Source: JBEKYD01 sp049509915 (GTDB lineage: Bacteria > Acidobacteriota > Terriglobia > Bryobacterales > Bryobacteraceae). From it: a stretch of DNA of 64,000 nucleotides. The stretch is taken from NCBI GenBank assembly GCA_049509915.1, contig JBEKZL010000037.1:5590-69589 (forward strand). Direction: 5' to 3'. Under the pieces are notes generated by a model. That model made no database searches. It was not told where the DNA came from and worked only from the letters and a program-made list of their open reading frames with translations. Position 1 is the stretch's first letter. Every line of letters starts with the position of its first letter. Below are positions 1-8,830 of the stretch, in pieces. The position numbers were made by a program, and so were the translations under genes.

Positions 1-2
1 AT

Positions 3-3000
3 CAAGCCATCGGGCTCCATTTTTCCGCGGTTCAGGTTCCGGACGATGTGACGAAGGCGGGACAAGTTGTAGAAGCTCTCGTCCAGGGTGGGCCGGCCAG
101 AACGGGCGAATTCTCCAGACAGTACCGAGACGGAACCGTTGGCTACCACAGTTTTTCAGCGAGCCCCGTATTCGACGGTGATCGGGTAATAGCCATCGAA
201 GGATTCCTGGTTGACATCAGTGACCGGAAGAAAGCCGAACAGGAGCGGCAGCGGACCGAAGAGCGGTTCAGAACGCTCTTTGACTCCATGCAGGAAGGAG
301 TTGCTATCCATGAGCTGCTCCATACCAACGGCACTCCACAGAATTATATTCTGCTGGAAGTGAATCGACGGTACGAAGAAATCCTCGGCGTCAAACGTGA
401 AGATGTGGTGAACAAACTAGCGACGGACGTTTATGGAGTCCAGAGCGCTCCCTACGTGAAAGAGTATGCGTCGGTCGTTGAAGCGGGCACGCCTTCCAAG
501 TTTGAGACATACTTTGCGCCGATGGACAAGCACTTCGTTATCTCCGTCGCGCCTATGGGCGATGAGCGTTTTGCTACGATTTTCTTCGACATTACCGAAC
601 AAAAGAAAACCGAACTTGCGATTCAGCAAGCGCATGAATCCGTTGCCAAGGCGGAAGCCCACTATCGCCTGATGTTTAATAGCGTTTCAGACGCCATCTT
701 TGTTTTCACGGCAGACGAAGGCGGGGTGCCGAGTAACTTTCTAGAAGTCAATGATGCGGCCTGTCGCTATCTAGGCTATACACGAGATGAACTGTTGAAG
801 ATGCAAATTTTTGATGTCGCCGGCCCTGAACTGGATTCGGACATTCCGCATCTTATTCAGCGTCTTCGCGCGGCGAACGGCCGGCTAATGTATGAAGGGA
901 ACGACGTAGCAAAAGACGGGCGGCGAATTCCCGTAGAGGTCAACACTCGTCTGGTCGATCTTGATGGAGTGCAAACGCTTATCTCCTGTGTGCGGGACAT
1001 TTCCGACCGCAAGGAAGCCGAGAAGCAGTATCGGGAAATATTCAACGGTGCGCTGGAAGGCATTTACCGAACGTCTCTTGAGGGAAGAAATCTTGCTGCG
1101 AACCCTGCCCTGGCGACCATGCTCGGTTATGATTCGGCCCAAGAGGTTGTTTCTAAGGTTACTGACTCGGCCCGTCAGGTATGGGTAGACCCGGATGAGC
1201 GGGCAAAATTCATGCGGCTACTCGCACATGATGGCATCGTCCGTGGGTTCGAGTGCCAGTACAGGCGCAAGGACGGGACCAAAATCTGGGTAGCACTTAG
1301 TAGCCGTATGGTTTACGGCGAGGACGGACGCATATTGTACACCGAAGGCTTCGTCGAAGACATCGCGGAACGCAAACGGATACAAGATGCGCTACGCAAA
1401 TCGGAAGAGAAGTTCGTTAAGGTGTTTCTGAGTAACCCTGCAATGGGTATGCTGTTCAAGCCCGAAGAGGAAGGGAACCGGATCGCTGATGTAAATGAAG
1501 CATTTGAGCAGGTCACGGGTTATCGACGTGAAGAATTGCTTGGCCGTACCAGCAAGGAACTTGGGCTTTGGGTTGATCCGGCGAGGTTCGACGAGTTTAG
1601 GCGGCTACTGCGAACGGATGGGAGAGTTCGCAATTTCGAGTTTCAGTTTTACAACAAGACTGGAAAGATTCGAACGGGACTAATGTCTGCTGAATGGCTT
1701 GAGCTTGAAGGCAGGGATTGGGCTATTTCAGCGACCATCGACATTACCGAACAGAAAAAAGCGGAAGAGTCTATTCGAAGCCTCGTTACCGCTATCGAGC
1801 AGACCGGCGAGGCAATCGTGGTTACGGACGTCGATGGAGCGATTCAATACTGCAACCCTGCGTTTGAAAAAGTCACCGGCTACTCTAAGGACGAGGCGAT
1901 TGGGGCGAATCCGAGAATCTTGAAGTCGGGTAAACACAGCGCGGAGTTCTACGAGGAAATGTGGGCGACACTTATGCGGGGTGCAGTGTGGTCTGGACAC
2001 CTCACAAACCAAAGGAAAGATGGCTCCTTGTTCGAAGAAGATGCGACAATCTCGCCGATACGAGATGCGTTGGACAAGCTTTCGGGCTTCGTGGCCGTTA
2101 AGCGGGATGTGACGGAGCGCCGACAACTTGAAGATCAACTTCGCCAGGCTCAAAAACTGGAAAGTATCGGCAGACTAGCGGGTGGCGTGGCTCATGACTT
2201 TAACAACCTCTTGACGGTCATCAATGGATACGGTGACTTTCTGCTCAAGGGATTAAAGAGCGGCGATCGGTTGCGATCTTACGCCGAAGAGATTAAGACT
2301 GCCGGTGAGCGTGCGGCCAGCCTCACCAACCAACTGCTGGCGTTCAGCAGGAAACAGGTGATCGAACCGAAAGCCGTGGACTTGAACGCCATCATTCGGG
2401 AATCTACGGTTATGCTTCAGCGATTGATTGGCGACGACATAGCGCTGCAGACGCACTTGGACGTTTCGTTGGGGCAAGTGATGGCAGACCCGGATCAGAT
2501 TCATCAGGTGATAGTGAACCTTGCGGTTAACGCCCGTGATTCAATGCCGGATGGTGGGGCACTCGATACTGAGACGCTGAACGTTGAGCTTGGCAAAGAC
2601 GACAGCGCCGCCATGCACCCGGATGCGGTGCCGGGGAGGTATGTTTTGTTGAGCGTTACGGACACGGGACACGGCATGGACGAGGCGACCTGTCAACGGA
2701 TTTTTGAACCGTTCTTCACCACAAAAGCACTGGGCAAAGGAACGGGATTAGGGTTGTCAACTGTTTACGGCATCGTCAGGCAGAGCGGCGGCTGGATAAA
2801 CGTGTGGAGCGAAGTGGGCGTCGGAACTACCTTCAAAATTTATTTTCCCCGTATGGATGCGTCTCGAGTGCCACAACGGGACCCCGTCAGCACCCTCGCC
2901 GAAGGCGGCAGTGAGACCATTCTCGTGGTGGAAGATCAGCAGGCGGTCCGGTCTTTCGCCAAGGCTGCATTGAGGCAGCGTGGCTACCTGGTGATTGAAG

Positions 3001-3281
3001 CGTCCGATGGCGACGAAGCGCTCTCTGTTGCCGAGCAACATTCCGGACAGATTGACTTGTTGGTGACGGATGTGATTATGCCGGGGCTGGACGGTAGGGA
3101 GTTGTCTGAACACCTGGGGCGGTTGTATCCGAATCTTAAGGTGCTGTTCATGTCCGGCTACACAGCGGATGTGATTGCTCACCGGGGCGTGCTTGAGCCA
3201 AGTGTTTGGTTTTTACATAAGCCGTTCAGCCAGGAGGAACTGGCGCAAAAGGTTCGTGCTCGTTTGGACCAACCACTCTGA
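3..3281 (+). CDS. Multi-PAS hybrid sensor histidine kinase, 5' end outside window
   Basis: Sensor kinase with its own receiver, probably cytoplasmic since no membrane segment is visible. The frame is open to the left edge. GTG 48 is only an internal candidate start, because the residues before it continue a PAS domain, so the gene is cut by the window. Counting from 48: the end of one PAS/PAC unit (to about residue 65, ending DISDRKKAEQ), then five more PAS units (about 70-190, 205-325, 330-445, 455-575, 580-700), each closing with a PAC-like DI(S/T)(D/E)(R/Q)K signature. HisKA follows with the phospho-acceptor His in GGVAHDFNNLL (about 715), then HATPase with GTGLGLSTVYGIV (about 905) and a C-terminal receiver with phospho-Asp in LLVTDVIMPGLDG (about 1010). 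The receiver may control downstream phosphotransfer. The signal is unknown. It converges with the single-receiver gene that follows. Confidence 0.93.
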   Translation, partial: QAIGLHFSAVQVPDDVTKAGQVVEALVQGGPARTGEFSRQYRDGTVGYHSFSASPVFDGDRVIAIEGFLVDISDRKKAEQERQRTEERFRTLFDSMQEGVAIHELLHTNGTPQNYILLEVNRRYEEILGVKREDVVNKLATDVYGVQSAPYVKEYASVVEAGTPSKFETYFAPMDKHFVISVAPMGDERFATIFFDITEQKKTELAIQQAHESVAKAEAHYRLMFNSVSDAIFVFTADEGGVPSNFLEVNDAACRYLGYTRDELLKMQIFDVAGPELDSDIPHLIQRLRAANGRLMYEGNDVAKDGRRIPVEVNTRLVDLDGVQTLISCVRDISDRKEAEKQYREIFNGALEGIYRTSLEGRNLAANPALATMLGYDSAQEVVSKVTDSARQVWVDPDERAKFMRLLAHDGIVRGFECQYRRKDGTKIWVALSSRMVYGEDGRILYTEGFVEDIAERKRIQDALRKSEEKFVKVFLSNPAMGMLFKPEEEGNRIADVNEAFEQVTGYRREELLGRTSKELGLWVDPARFDEFRRLLRTDGRVRNFEFQFYNKTGKIRTGLMSAEWLELEGRDWAISATIDITEQKKAEESIRSLVTAIEQTGEAIVVTDVDGAIQYCNPAFEKVTGYSKDEAIGANPRILKSGKHSAEFYEEMWATLMRGAVWSGHLTNQRKDGSLFEEDATISPIRDALDKLSGFVAVKRDVTERRQLEDQLRQAQKLESIGRLAGGVAHDFNNLLTVINGYGDFLLKGLKSGDRLRSYAEEIKTAGERAASLTNQLLAFSRKQVIEPKAVDLNAIIRESTVMLQRLIGDDIALQTHLDVSLGQVMADPDQIHQVIVNLAVNARDSMPDGGALDTETLNVELGKDDSAAMHPDAVPGRYVLLSVTDTGHGMDEATCQRIFEPFFTTKALGKGTGLGLSTVYGIVRQSGGWINVWSEVGVGTTFKIYFPRMDASRVPQRDPVSTLAEGGSETILVVEDQQAVRSFAKAALRQRGYLVIEASDGDEALSVAEQHSGQIDLLVTDVIMPGLDGRELSEHLGRLYPNLKVLFMSGYTADVIAHRGVLEPSVWFLHKPFSQEELAQKVRARLDQPL

Positions 3282-3323
3282 ATTGGGCGGTCGTAGGCGT
3301 GGCGACAGGCGGCTGCGAATCAA

Positions 3324-3707
3324 TCAGACGGGATCTACTGGACCGATCTTTGGCAGCAATTGGTCCACAATCGAGAGCAGCGAACCTGGAGAGAACGGCT
3401 TGGCAAGCGTTGCAACCGCACCGAACAGTCTCGCCGCCTCCAGCAACGTGCCACCCAGGAAGCCAGATATGACGACGATTTTGGGTTTCGACGACTTGGC
3501 ACGGACAGCTTTCAAAAACTCAAATCCGTCCATATCGGGCATTGACAGATCGAGAACGACCAGATCGAAACCGATTGCCTCCATTTCCGCCAGCGCTTGT
3601 TTCCCGTTACTGACTGCTTTCACGTAGTAGCCGGCGTCCTCCAAGGCCAAAGTGATTACGCCTCGGATTTGTGGGTCATCATCGACAATCAGGACCGTAT
3701 GTTGCAT
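3324..3707 (-). CDS. Single-domain response regulator (receiver only)
   Basis: A 127-residue CheY-like receiver with no output domain. The acidic pocket is LIVDDD near residues 7-12, the phospho-Asp is in VVLDLSMPDMDG near residue 52, the conserved Thr/Ser position is in VVISG, and the switch Lys is in LAKPF near residue 103. Its length equals one receiver domain, so it probably acts by protein contact or as a phosphate relay or sink. It converges on the hybrid kinase, with stop codons 42 bases apart, which suggests but does not prove a shared pathway. Confidence 0.93.
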   Translation of the reverse strand: MQHTVLIVDDDPQIRGVITLALEDAGYYVKAVSNGKQALAEMEAIGFDLVVLDLSMPDMDGFEFLKAVRAKSSKPKIVVISGFLGGTLLEAARLFGAVATLAKPFSPGSLLSIVDQLLPKIGPVDPV

Positions 3708-4029
3708 CTGGACCTTATGAACACAACCCTTGCCGGCGCTGGGTGGAACCTGGCGGGCAAGAAAACGCTATCCGCGTCAACGAGAGTAGCAGACCGCAAC
3801 ATCCGTTTACAACGGCCCCGCCCCGGCCGGCGGCGGTGTTCGCCGGGGAGCCCAGCACCACGGTTGGCAACGGCTCTGCGATTCCGCCATCGAGCCGAGC
3901 CGGTGTAACGATCGCCGTTCAGTGAGGCCGGGTGCAACAGGTCACTAGCCCACTGGCTACGCGTTCGATTGCCCCTCTCGGGTCCTCGAATCCGTATTAC
4001 ACTCGTGAAAGTCCCGGGAGGACCGTACT
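3708..4029. other. Intergenic region with a possible TIGR03437 tail relic
   Basis: About 320 bases without a convincing gene. On the plus strand a frame ending at 3925 closes with SSRAGVTIAVQ and a stop. This resembles the last strand of the TIGR03437 module common in this group; compare GVTISVQ at 54378. Nothing upstream in the same frame looks like the rest of the module, so if real it is only a short leftover. The tract also holds the upstream regions of the divergent receiver gene (start 3707) and the propeller gene (start 4030). Confidence 0.35.
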
Positions 4030-7000
4030 TTGTCCGCATCCGTTCGTATACCCGTATTCTTCGCTTTCTGGCTGGCCGCGCTGGCGCCGGCCCAATCGCT
4101 CGATCCCGCTCTTTATTCGGAAATGCACTGGCGCTCCATCGGCCCCACTCGCGCCGGCCGCGCGCGAGCCGTCGCCGGCGTACCCAGCCAGCCTAACGTG
4201 GCTTATATCGGATTCGACAACGGCGGCGTCTGGCGCTCCACCGATTACGGCTCTACCTGGGTCCCCATCTTCGACCACGAAACCACCGGCGCCATCGGAG
4301 CCATCGCCGCCGCGCCCTCCAACCCCAACATCGTCTATGTCGGCACGGGCGCCGGCATCATTCGGCCCGATCTCGCCGTGGGCGATGGCATCTACCGCTC
4401 CACCGACGCCGGCAAGACCTGGGTCCATCTCGGCCTTCGCGATACCCAGATGATCGCCAATATCGACGTCGACCCGCGCGACCCCGCCCGCCTGTTCGTC
4501 GCCGCCCTCGGTCATCCCTACGGTCCCAATCCCGAGCGCGGCATCTTCCGCTCCACCGATGGCGGCGCCCACTTCGAAAAGGTGCTCTTCAAGGACGATT
4601 ACACCAGCGCCAACGATGTCCGCATCGATCCCAGACATCCCAACGTCGTCTATGCCGGCCTCTGGCAGCAGCAACAGGGCTTTTATGAGAACGGCGCTTT
4701 CGGCGGCACCGGCGGCGGCGTATTTAAGTCCATTGATGGCGGCACCACCTGGAAGCAGCTCACCGGCGGCCTGCCATCGGTCATTGAAGCCAACCTGGCC
4801 ATCGCCCCCAGCAATCCCGGCCTCGTCTATGCCATGGTGGCTTCTCCCGCCGCTCCAGGCGCCGGGCGCGGCGGTCGTGGCGGACGCGGTGGCGCGGCTG
4901 GCTCGGTCGCATTCTATAAATCCACCGACGACGGCGAGCATTGGACCCTCACCGCCAGTCCCGAGGATCCCCGCCCGCTTCTCCGCATCGGCGGCGGCGA
5001 CTTGCCCACGATTACCGTCGATCCCAAGAACGAAAACGTCGTCTATAGTTCCTCGATCGTATTTTGGCGGACCGAGGATGGAGGCGCGACCTGGTCGGCC
5101 GTGCGCGGCTCGCCCGGCGGCGACGACTACCAGAAAAGCTGGATCAATCCCGAAAATCCCAATATCATCCTTCTGGTGTCCGACCAGGGCGGTGTGATTT
5201 CCGCCAATCGCGGTGAATCCTGGAGCAACTGGTATACCCAGCCCACCGCCGCCATGTATCACGTCACCACCGACAATGCCTTCCCCTATCGCCTGTGCGG
5301 CGGCCAACAGGATTCCGGTTCGGCCTGCGTCGATAGCCGCGGCATGGATGGCGAAATCACCTTCCACGATTGGCACCCCGTCGCCATCGAGGAATACGGC
5401 ATGGCCGCTCCCGATCCCAAGAATCCCGACCTGGTCTACGGCGGAAAAGTCAGCCTCTATAACCGCGCTACCGGACAAAAAACCAGCATCGGTCCCCCTC
5501 GCCCCGGCCGTGGCGCACCCGTTCCAGTCGTGCCGGGAGAGCCCCCCGCCCGCACCGTTCGCACTCAGCCGCTCATCTGGTCGCCCAAAGACCCCAATAT
5601 TCTCTACTTCGCCACCGCAGGCGTTTGGAAGACCACCAACGGCGGCCATAACTGGATACCTATCAGCGGCGACCTCACGCGCCAATCCTGGGATGTGCCT
5701 GGTAATGCCGGTAAATATGCTTCCACCGTGACGCCATCCGCACTTGGCACCGTCACCGCCCTGGCGCCCTCCCCGCTCGACGTCAACGTGCTGTGGGCCG
5801 GCACCGGCGACGGCTTCATCCAGGTCACCACCAACGGCGGCGCCAAATGGACCAACGTCACTCCGCCGCAGATCAAGCCCTGGACCCGCATCTTCAACAT
5901 GGATGCCGGGCACTTCGACACCAGGACCGCCTATGCCGCCGCCAACACCTTGCGCCTCGACGAAATGAACCCGCACTTCTGGCGCACTCACGATGGCGGC
6001 AAGACATGGAATGAGATCGACAACGGCATCTCTTCCGGCGCTCCCGCCAATTCCATCCGAGAGGATCCGCGCAAGAAAGGCCTCCTCTACGCCGCTACCG
6101 AAACCCAGGTTTGGGTCTCCTTCGACGATGGCGACCACTGGCAGTCGCTCCGCCTCGATATGCCGGCGATCTCCGTGCGCGACATCGCCATCAAGGACGA
6201 TGCCTCCTGCCTCTGCTCCGACCTGGTCGCAGGCACGCACGGCCGCGGCTTCTGGATTCTCGACGACGTGACCCCTCTACGCCAGGCCGCCGAGGCAGCC
6301 GCGGCTTCGAACGCCTATCTGTTCAAGCCCGCCACCGCCCTCCGCATTCGCTTCGCCACCAACGATCCAACCCCCTGGCCGCCCGAGTGGCCGGCCGGGG
6401 AAAATCCGCCCGAGGGGGCCGTCGTCGATTACTACCTGCCGGCGGCTGCAACCGACGTGAAGCTGGAAATCATCGACGCTCAAGGAAAGGCTGTTCGCAC
6501 TTATTCCAGCACCGATCCGGTCGGAACCCCCGATCCCGTCACCGATCCGGCTGCCTACAACAAATTCTGCCAGCAGAAGCCAGCCGCGCCAGACTGCGAT
6601 CTGCCGTTCTATTGGCCCGCTCCGCAGCGGGTGCTCAAGACCGGCGCCGGCATGCACCGTTTCATCTGGGATTTGCATTATGACCCGATTCCCGGTGGCG
6701 GCGGCGGACGCGGCGACGGCGGCGGCAACGACCCCGTGCCACATCGCACCTACCCATCCGTCGATTCGCCCTGGGTCGCCCCCGGTCTGTACTCGGTGCG
6801 TTTGACCGCGAACGGTAAGAGTCAAACCCAGCCCATCGCCGTCAAATTGGATCCGCGCGTCAAAATCACTCCCGAAATCCAGCGAATCTTCACCCTCACC
6901 ACCGAGATCGAGAATCAGGCGCGCGCCGCCGCCGGCGCCTACGCCGAAGCCCGCGCCTCAACCGACAAGCTCAGGGCGCGGCCCCTTACGCCCGCGATCG

Positions 7001-7269
7001 AAGCTCTCATCAAACAGGTGGACGAGATCGCGCCGCCTTTGCCGGTAGGCGGCAATGAAAGTGGCGGAGGCGGCCGCGGCGGTGCGGCCGAACCCGCGCC
7101 TCCGCCCAATCTCGCCAACATCGGAGCCCGGCTGGTCACCGCCGCCATGGGCATGCAAGCTTCCGAAATGCCGCCCACGGCCGCCGAACTCCAGGCCTGC
7201 GGCCGGCAGCAAGCCGCCTACGCCGCACTGATGGCGAAATGGGCCGGCCTGAAAGCCAAAGCCCGCTAA
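4030..7269 (+). CDS. Secreted VPS10/sortilin-type BNR beta-propeller protein
   Basis: A large exported protein of 1079 residues. The start is TTG 4030, supported by GGGAGG at about 4018-4023, and gives a signal peptide (MSASVRIPVFFAFWLAALAPAQS). The body has many BNR/sortilin-like repeats of the type 'S.DGG.TW' (GIYRSTDAGKTWVHL, GVFKSIDGGTTWKQL, GVWKTTNGGHNWIPI, FWRTHDGGKTWNEI), building one or two propellers over about residues 30-760. The C-terminal 300 residues are a non-propeller region, with FIWDLHYDP near 880, and several Gly/Arg-rich linkers (GRGGRGGRGG near 280, GGGGGRGDGGG near 890). Acidobacterial homologues are usually annotated as glycosyl hydrolase or sortilin-like, but no catalytic residues can be assigned here. 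A family A palindrome follows the stop directly. Confidence 0.85.
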   Translation: MSASVRIPVFFAFWLAALAPAQSLDPALYSEMHWRSIGPTRAGRARAVAGVPSQPNVAYIGFDNGGVWRSTDYGSTWVPIFDHETTGAIGAIAAAPSNPNIVYVGTGAGIIRPDLAVGDGIYRSTDAGKTWVHLGLRDTQMIANIDVDPRDPARLFVAALGHPYGPNPERGIFRSTDGGAHFEKVLFKDDYTSANDVRIDPRHPNVVYAGLWQQQQGFYENGAFGGTGGGVFKSIDGGTTWKQLTGGLPSVIEANLAIAPSNPGLVYAMVASPAAPGAGRGGRGGRGGAAGSVAFYKSTDDGEHWTLTASPEDPRPLLRIGGGDLPTITVDPKNENVVYSSSIVFWRTEDGGATWSAVRGSPGGDDYQKSWINPENPNIILLVSDQGGVISANRGESWSNWYTQPTAAMYHVTTDNAFPYRLCGGQQDSGSACVDSRGMDGEITFHDWHPVAIEEYGMAAPDPKNPDLVYGGKVSLYNRATGQKTSIGPPRPGRGAPVPVVPGEPPARTVRTQPLIWSPKDPNILYFATAGVWKTTNGGHNWIPISGDLTRQSWDVPGNAGKYASTVTPSALGTVTALAPSPLDVNVLWAGTGDGFIQVTTNGGAKWTNVTPPQIKPWTRIFNMDAGHFDTRTAYAAANTLRLDEMNPHFWRTHDGGKTWNEIDNGISSGAPANSIREDPRKKGLLYAATETQVWVSFDDGDHWQSLRLDMPAISVRDIAIKDDASCLCSDLVAGTHGRGFWILDDVTPLRQAAEAAAASNAYLFKPATALRIRFATNDPTPWPPEWPAGENPPEGAVVDYYLPAAATDVKLEIIDAQGKAVRTYSSTDPVGTPDPVTDPAAYNKFCQQKPAAPDCDLPFYWPAPQRVLKTGAGMHRFIWDLHYDPIPGGGGGRGDGGGNDPVPHRTYPSVDSPWVAPGLYSVRLTANGKSQTQPIAVKLDPRVKITPEIQRIFTLTTEIENQARAAAGAYAEARASTDKLRARPLTPAIEALIKQVDEIAPPLPVGGNESGGGGRGGAAEPAPPPNLANIGARLVTAAMGMQASEMPPTAAELQACGRQQAAYAALMAKWAGLKAKAR

Positions 7270-7410
7270 GTACTCCATTTCGGAGTTACAGCCACATATG
7301 GAGCCACCGCTCCTCGCGGTCGCGGCTCGGTTTCGCGCGTCCGAGCCGCGACCGTCAAGGATCGGTTGCGCGGAAATACGTTGGCGAAACCTATGAAGCC
7401 GTGTACCAAG
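7266..7410. repeat. Palindromic repeat family A, copy 1
   Basis: The hairpin core is 7302-7370: left arm ccaccgctcctcgcggtcgc..., right arm ...gcgaccgtcaaggatcggttgc, arms about 29 bases with some mismatches. Similarity with copy 2 (14295-14437) extends beyond the hairpin on both sides: 'taagtactccatttcgga' to the left, and to the right 'tacgttg.cgaa', 'gaagc.gtg.ac.aagc'. The full unit is therefore about 145 bases. It lies at the 3' end of the propeller gene and may act as a transcription terminator, but the conservation beyond the stem suggests a dispersed element. Confidence 0.8.
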
Positions 7411-7559
7411 CAAGACCTCCGCCGCTAGTAGTTTTCGAGTATTGTGTGGCCCTGCGTGGTTCGGTTAGCCTATTGTAGATTGTCAGGATTATAATCACTC
7501 ATCGTCGGCGATCGCTCTTGAGAGATGGCGCCTGAGTAACACACTGAGAGGACTTTAAG

Positions 7560-8774
7560 ATGAGCTTTTCTGGCCGCATTCGATGGCTTTGCGTATTGCT
7601 CGGGTGCCTGGGTGTTTCTTTGATTCTGGTTATCTACCCCATCTATGTAATCCGGCCATTCCGGGCGCAGGGAGCGAGGGAACTGGCTGTGGCGTTGACG
7701 ATTTGCCGGTTCCGGCCAGTGCTTACGGTGGTATCGGCGCTGTTAGCCGTGGTATCGGCGATTCGGTACCGGGGACGCATCTGGCGGCGAATTTTGGCAG
7801 CGGCGGGCGCGGCACTGGTGTGCGCGCTGGCGGCCCTGGCGCGCGTGAACGTGTATGAGCTGATGTTCCACCCGGACGACCATCCGGCCTTCGCCGCGGC
7901 GAGTGAAGTCAGGCTCGATAAGGATGACAAGCTGATCGTGGTCAAAGTCCGCGGCAGCGCGCGTGCGTACCCGATTCGCACTATGGGTTACCACCATGTG
8001 ATCAATGACGTGGTCGGAGGGACGGCGCTCGCGGCGACGTATTGAACGCTCTGTCACACCGGTCTGGTGTGGACGAGAGACGTGGACGGGCTGCGGCTGA
8101 CGTTTCACCTGGCCGGCATCAACAACCAGAACTTTCTGATGCGCGACGACCAGACGGGAACCTATTGGCAGCAGATCAGCGGGCTGGCCGTTTCCGGCCC
8201 GCTTGAAGGGCGGCATCTCACGCTGGTTCACTCCGACGAGCTCACCTTCGCGGCATGGAAAGCGGAGGAGCCTGAAGGCACGGTGTTGCGGAACGTGGCC
8301 GGGTACGCCTCCCAATACGAGAAGAAAGATTGGGATGTGCGCATGAAGCGGGCGCCGGTAGTCATCCAGTTTCCGGAACAGGGAATGAAGCAGCGCGAAC
8401 TGCTGCTGGGCATAAAGGCTTACGGCGCCAGCCGGGCATTTCTCTACGACCGGGTGATTCAGGAGAAGCTGGTGAAAGACCACGTAGGGGCGGAGCCGGT
8501 GCTGCTGGTGGTGGGCGCGGATGGGGAATCCGTGAGGGCGTTTCGCGACCGAATCCCCGGCGTGGATGGTGCACCGGATTTCTACCGTATGACTGGGAAC
8601 ACGGCCGGCACCCTGCTGATGGATGCGGCAACGGGCAGTAAGTGGAACTTTCAGGGGTGCGGCGTGTCGGGGAAAGCGAAGGGCATTTGCCTGGAACCTG
8701 TCCCCATGCTCAAAGACTATTGGTTCGACTGGCGGAACTATAACCCCAAGACGACGATTTGGGGGAAAAGATAG
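7560..8774 (+). CDS. DUF3179 membrane protein with in-frame TGA, candidate selenoprotein
   Basis: Read through TGA 8043-8045, the frame is continuous from ATG 7560 to 8774 (404 residues with residue 162 as Sec). Residues 1-100 hold about three membrane helices; the DUF3179-like domain covers about 110-400. The motif family members show as (T/F)(Y/F)CPLC reads TY-U-TLCHTG here, so the TGA replaces the first Cys of a CxxC-type motif and gives UxxC. Both flanks match the family: AYPIRTMGYHHVINDVVGG before it; NQNFLMRD, TYWQQISG, GPLEG and the end LEPVPMLKDYWFDW after it. A hairpin with a GGUCU loop begins four bases after the TGA (8049-8079), as expected for a bacterial SECIS. Selenocysteine is inferred; a nonsense mutation is the alternative. 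No sel genes are in the window. Function is unknown; membrane-anchored thiol/selenol redox chemistry is plausible. Confidence 0.8.
8049..8079 (+). promoter_or_regulatory. Candidate bacterial SECIS hairpin
   Basis: It lies just 3' of TGA 8043-8045. Inner stem CACACC 8055-8060 pairs with GGTGTG 8066-8071 around loop GGTCT 8061-8065. After a bulged G 8072, GT 8053-8054 pairs with AC 8073-8074. After a bulged G 8075, CTCT 8049-8052 pairs with AGAG 8076-8079. That is 12 pairs with two single-base bulges. The loop GGUCU is the one recalled from the E. coli fdhF SECIS recognised by SelB. The loop starts 16 bases after the TGA, slightly closer than in fdhF as I remember it. Confidence 0.7.
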
Positions 8775-8784
8775 TTAGCACGGC

Positions 8785-8822
8785 ATCGGCAATCGCTCCC
8801 TGGCGGTCACGGCCCGTTAGCA
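8785..8822. repeat. Half copy of palindromic repeat family A
   Basis: The tract 'ggcaatcgctccctggcggtcacggc' matches one arm of family A (ggcaaccgctcccttacggtcgcggc) with a few changes; the opposite arm is not visible. It lies between the ends of two convergent genes, the DUF3179 protein (8774) and the membrane glycosyltransferase (8831). A decayed or solo arm is the likely reading. Confidence 0.4.
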
Positions 8823-8830
8823 ATTCGGAC

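Noticed and set aside
3997..6240. Long open frame (747 residues) on the minus strand
   Set aside because: It is antisense to the propeller gene, which has BNR repeats and a signal peptide. Its residues are Gly/Ala/Val-rich without motifs, as expected from the opposite strand of high-GC coding DNA.
7560..8045. DUF3179 gene taken as a 161-residue protein ending at TGA 8043
   Set aside because: The next codons stay in the same frame and continue the same domain, and a SECIS-like hairpin follows; two separate proteins would split one domain.
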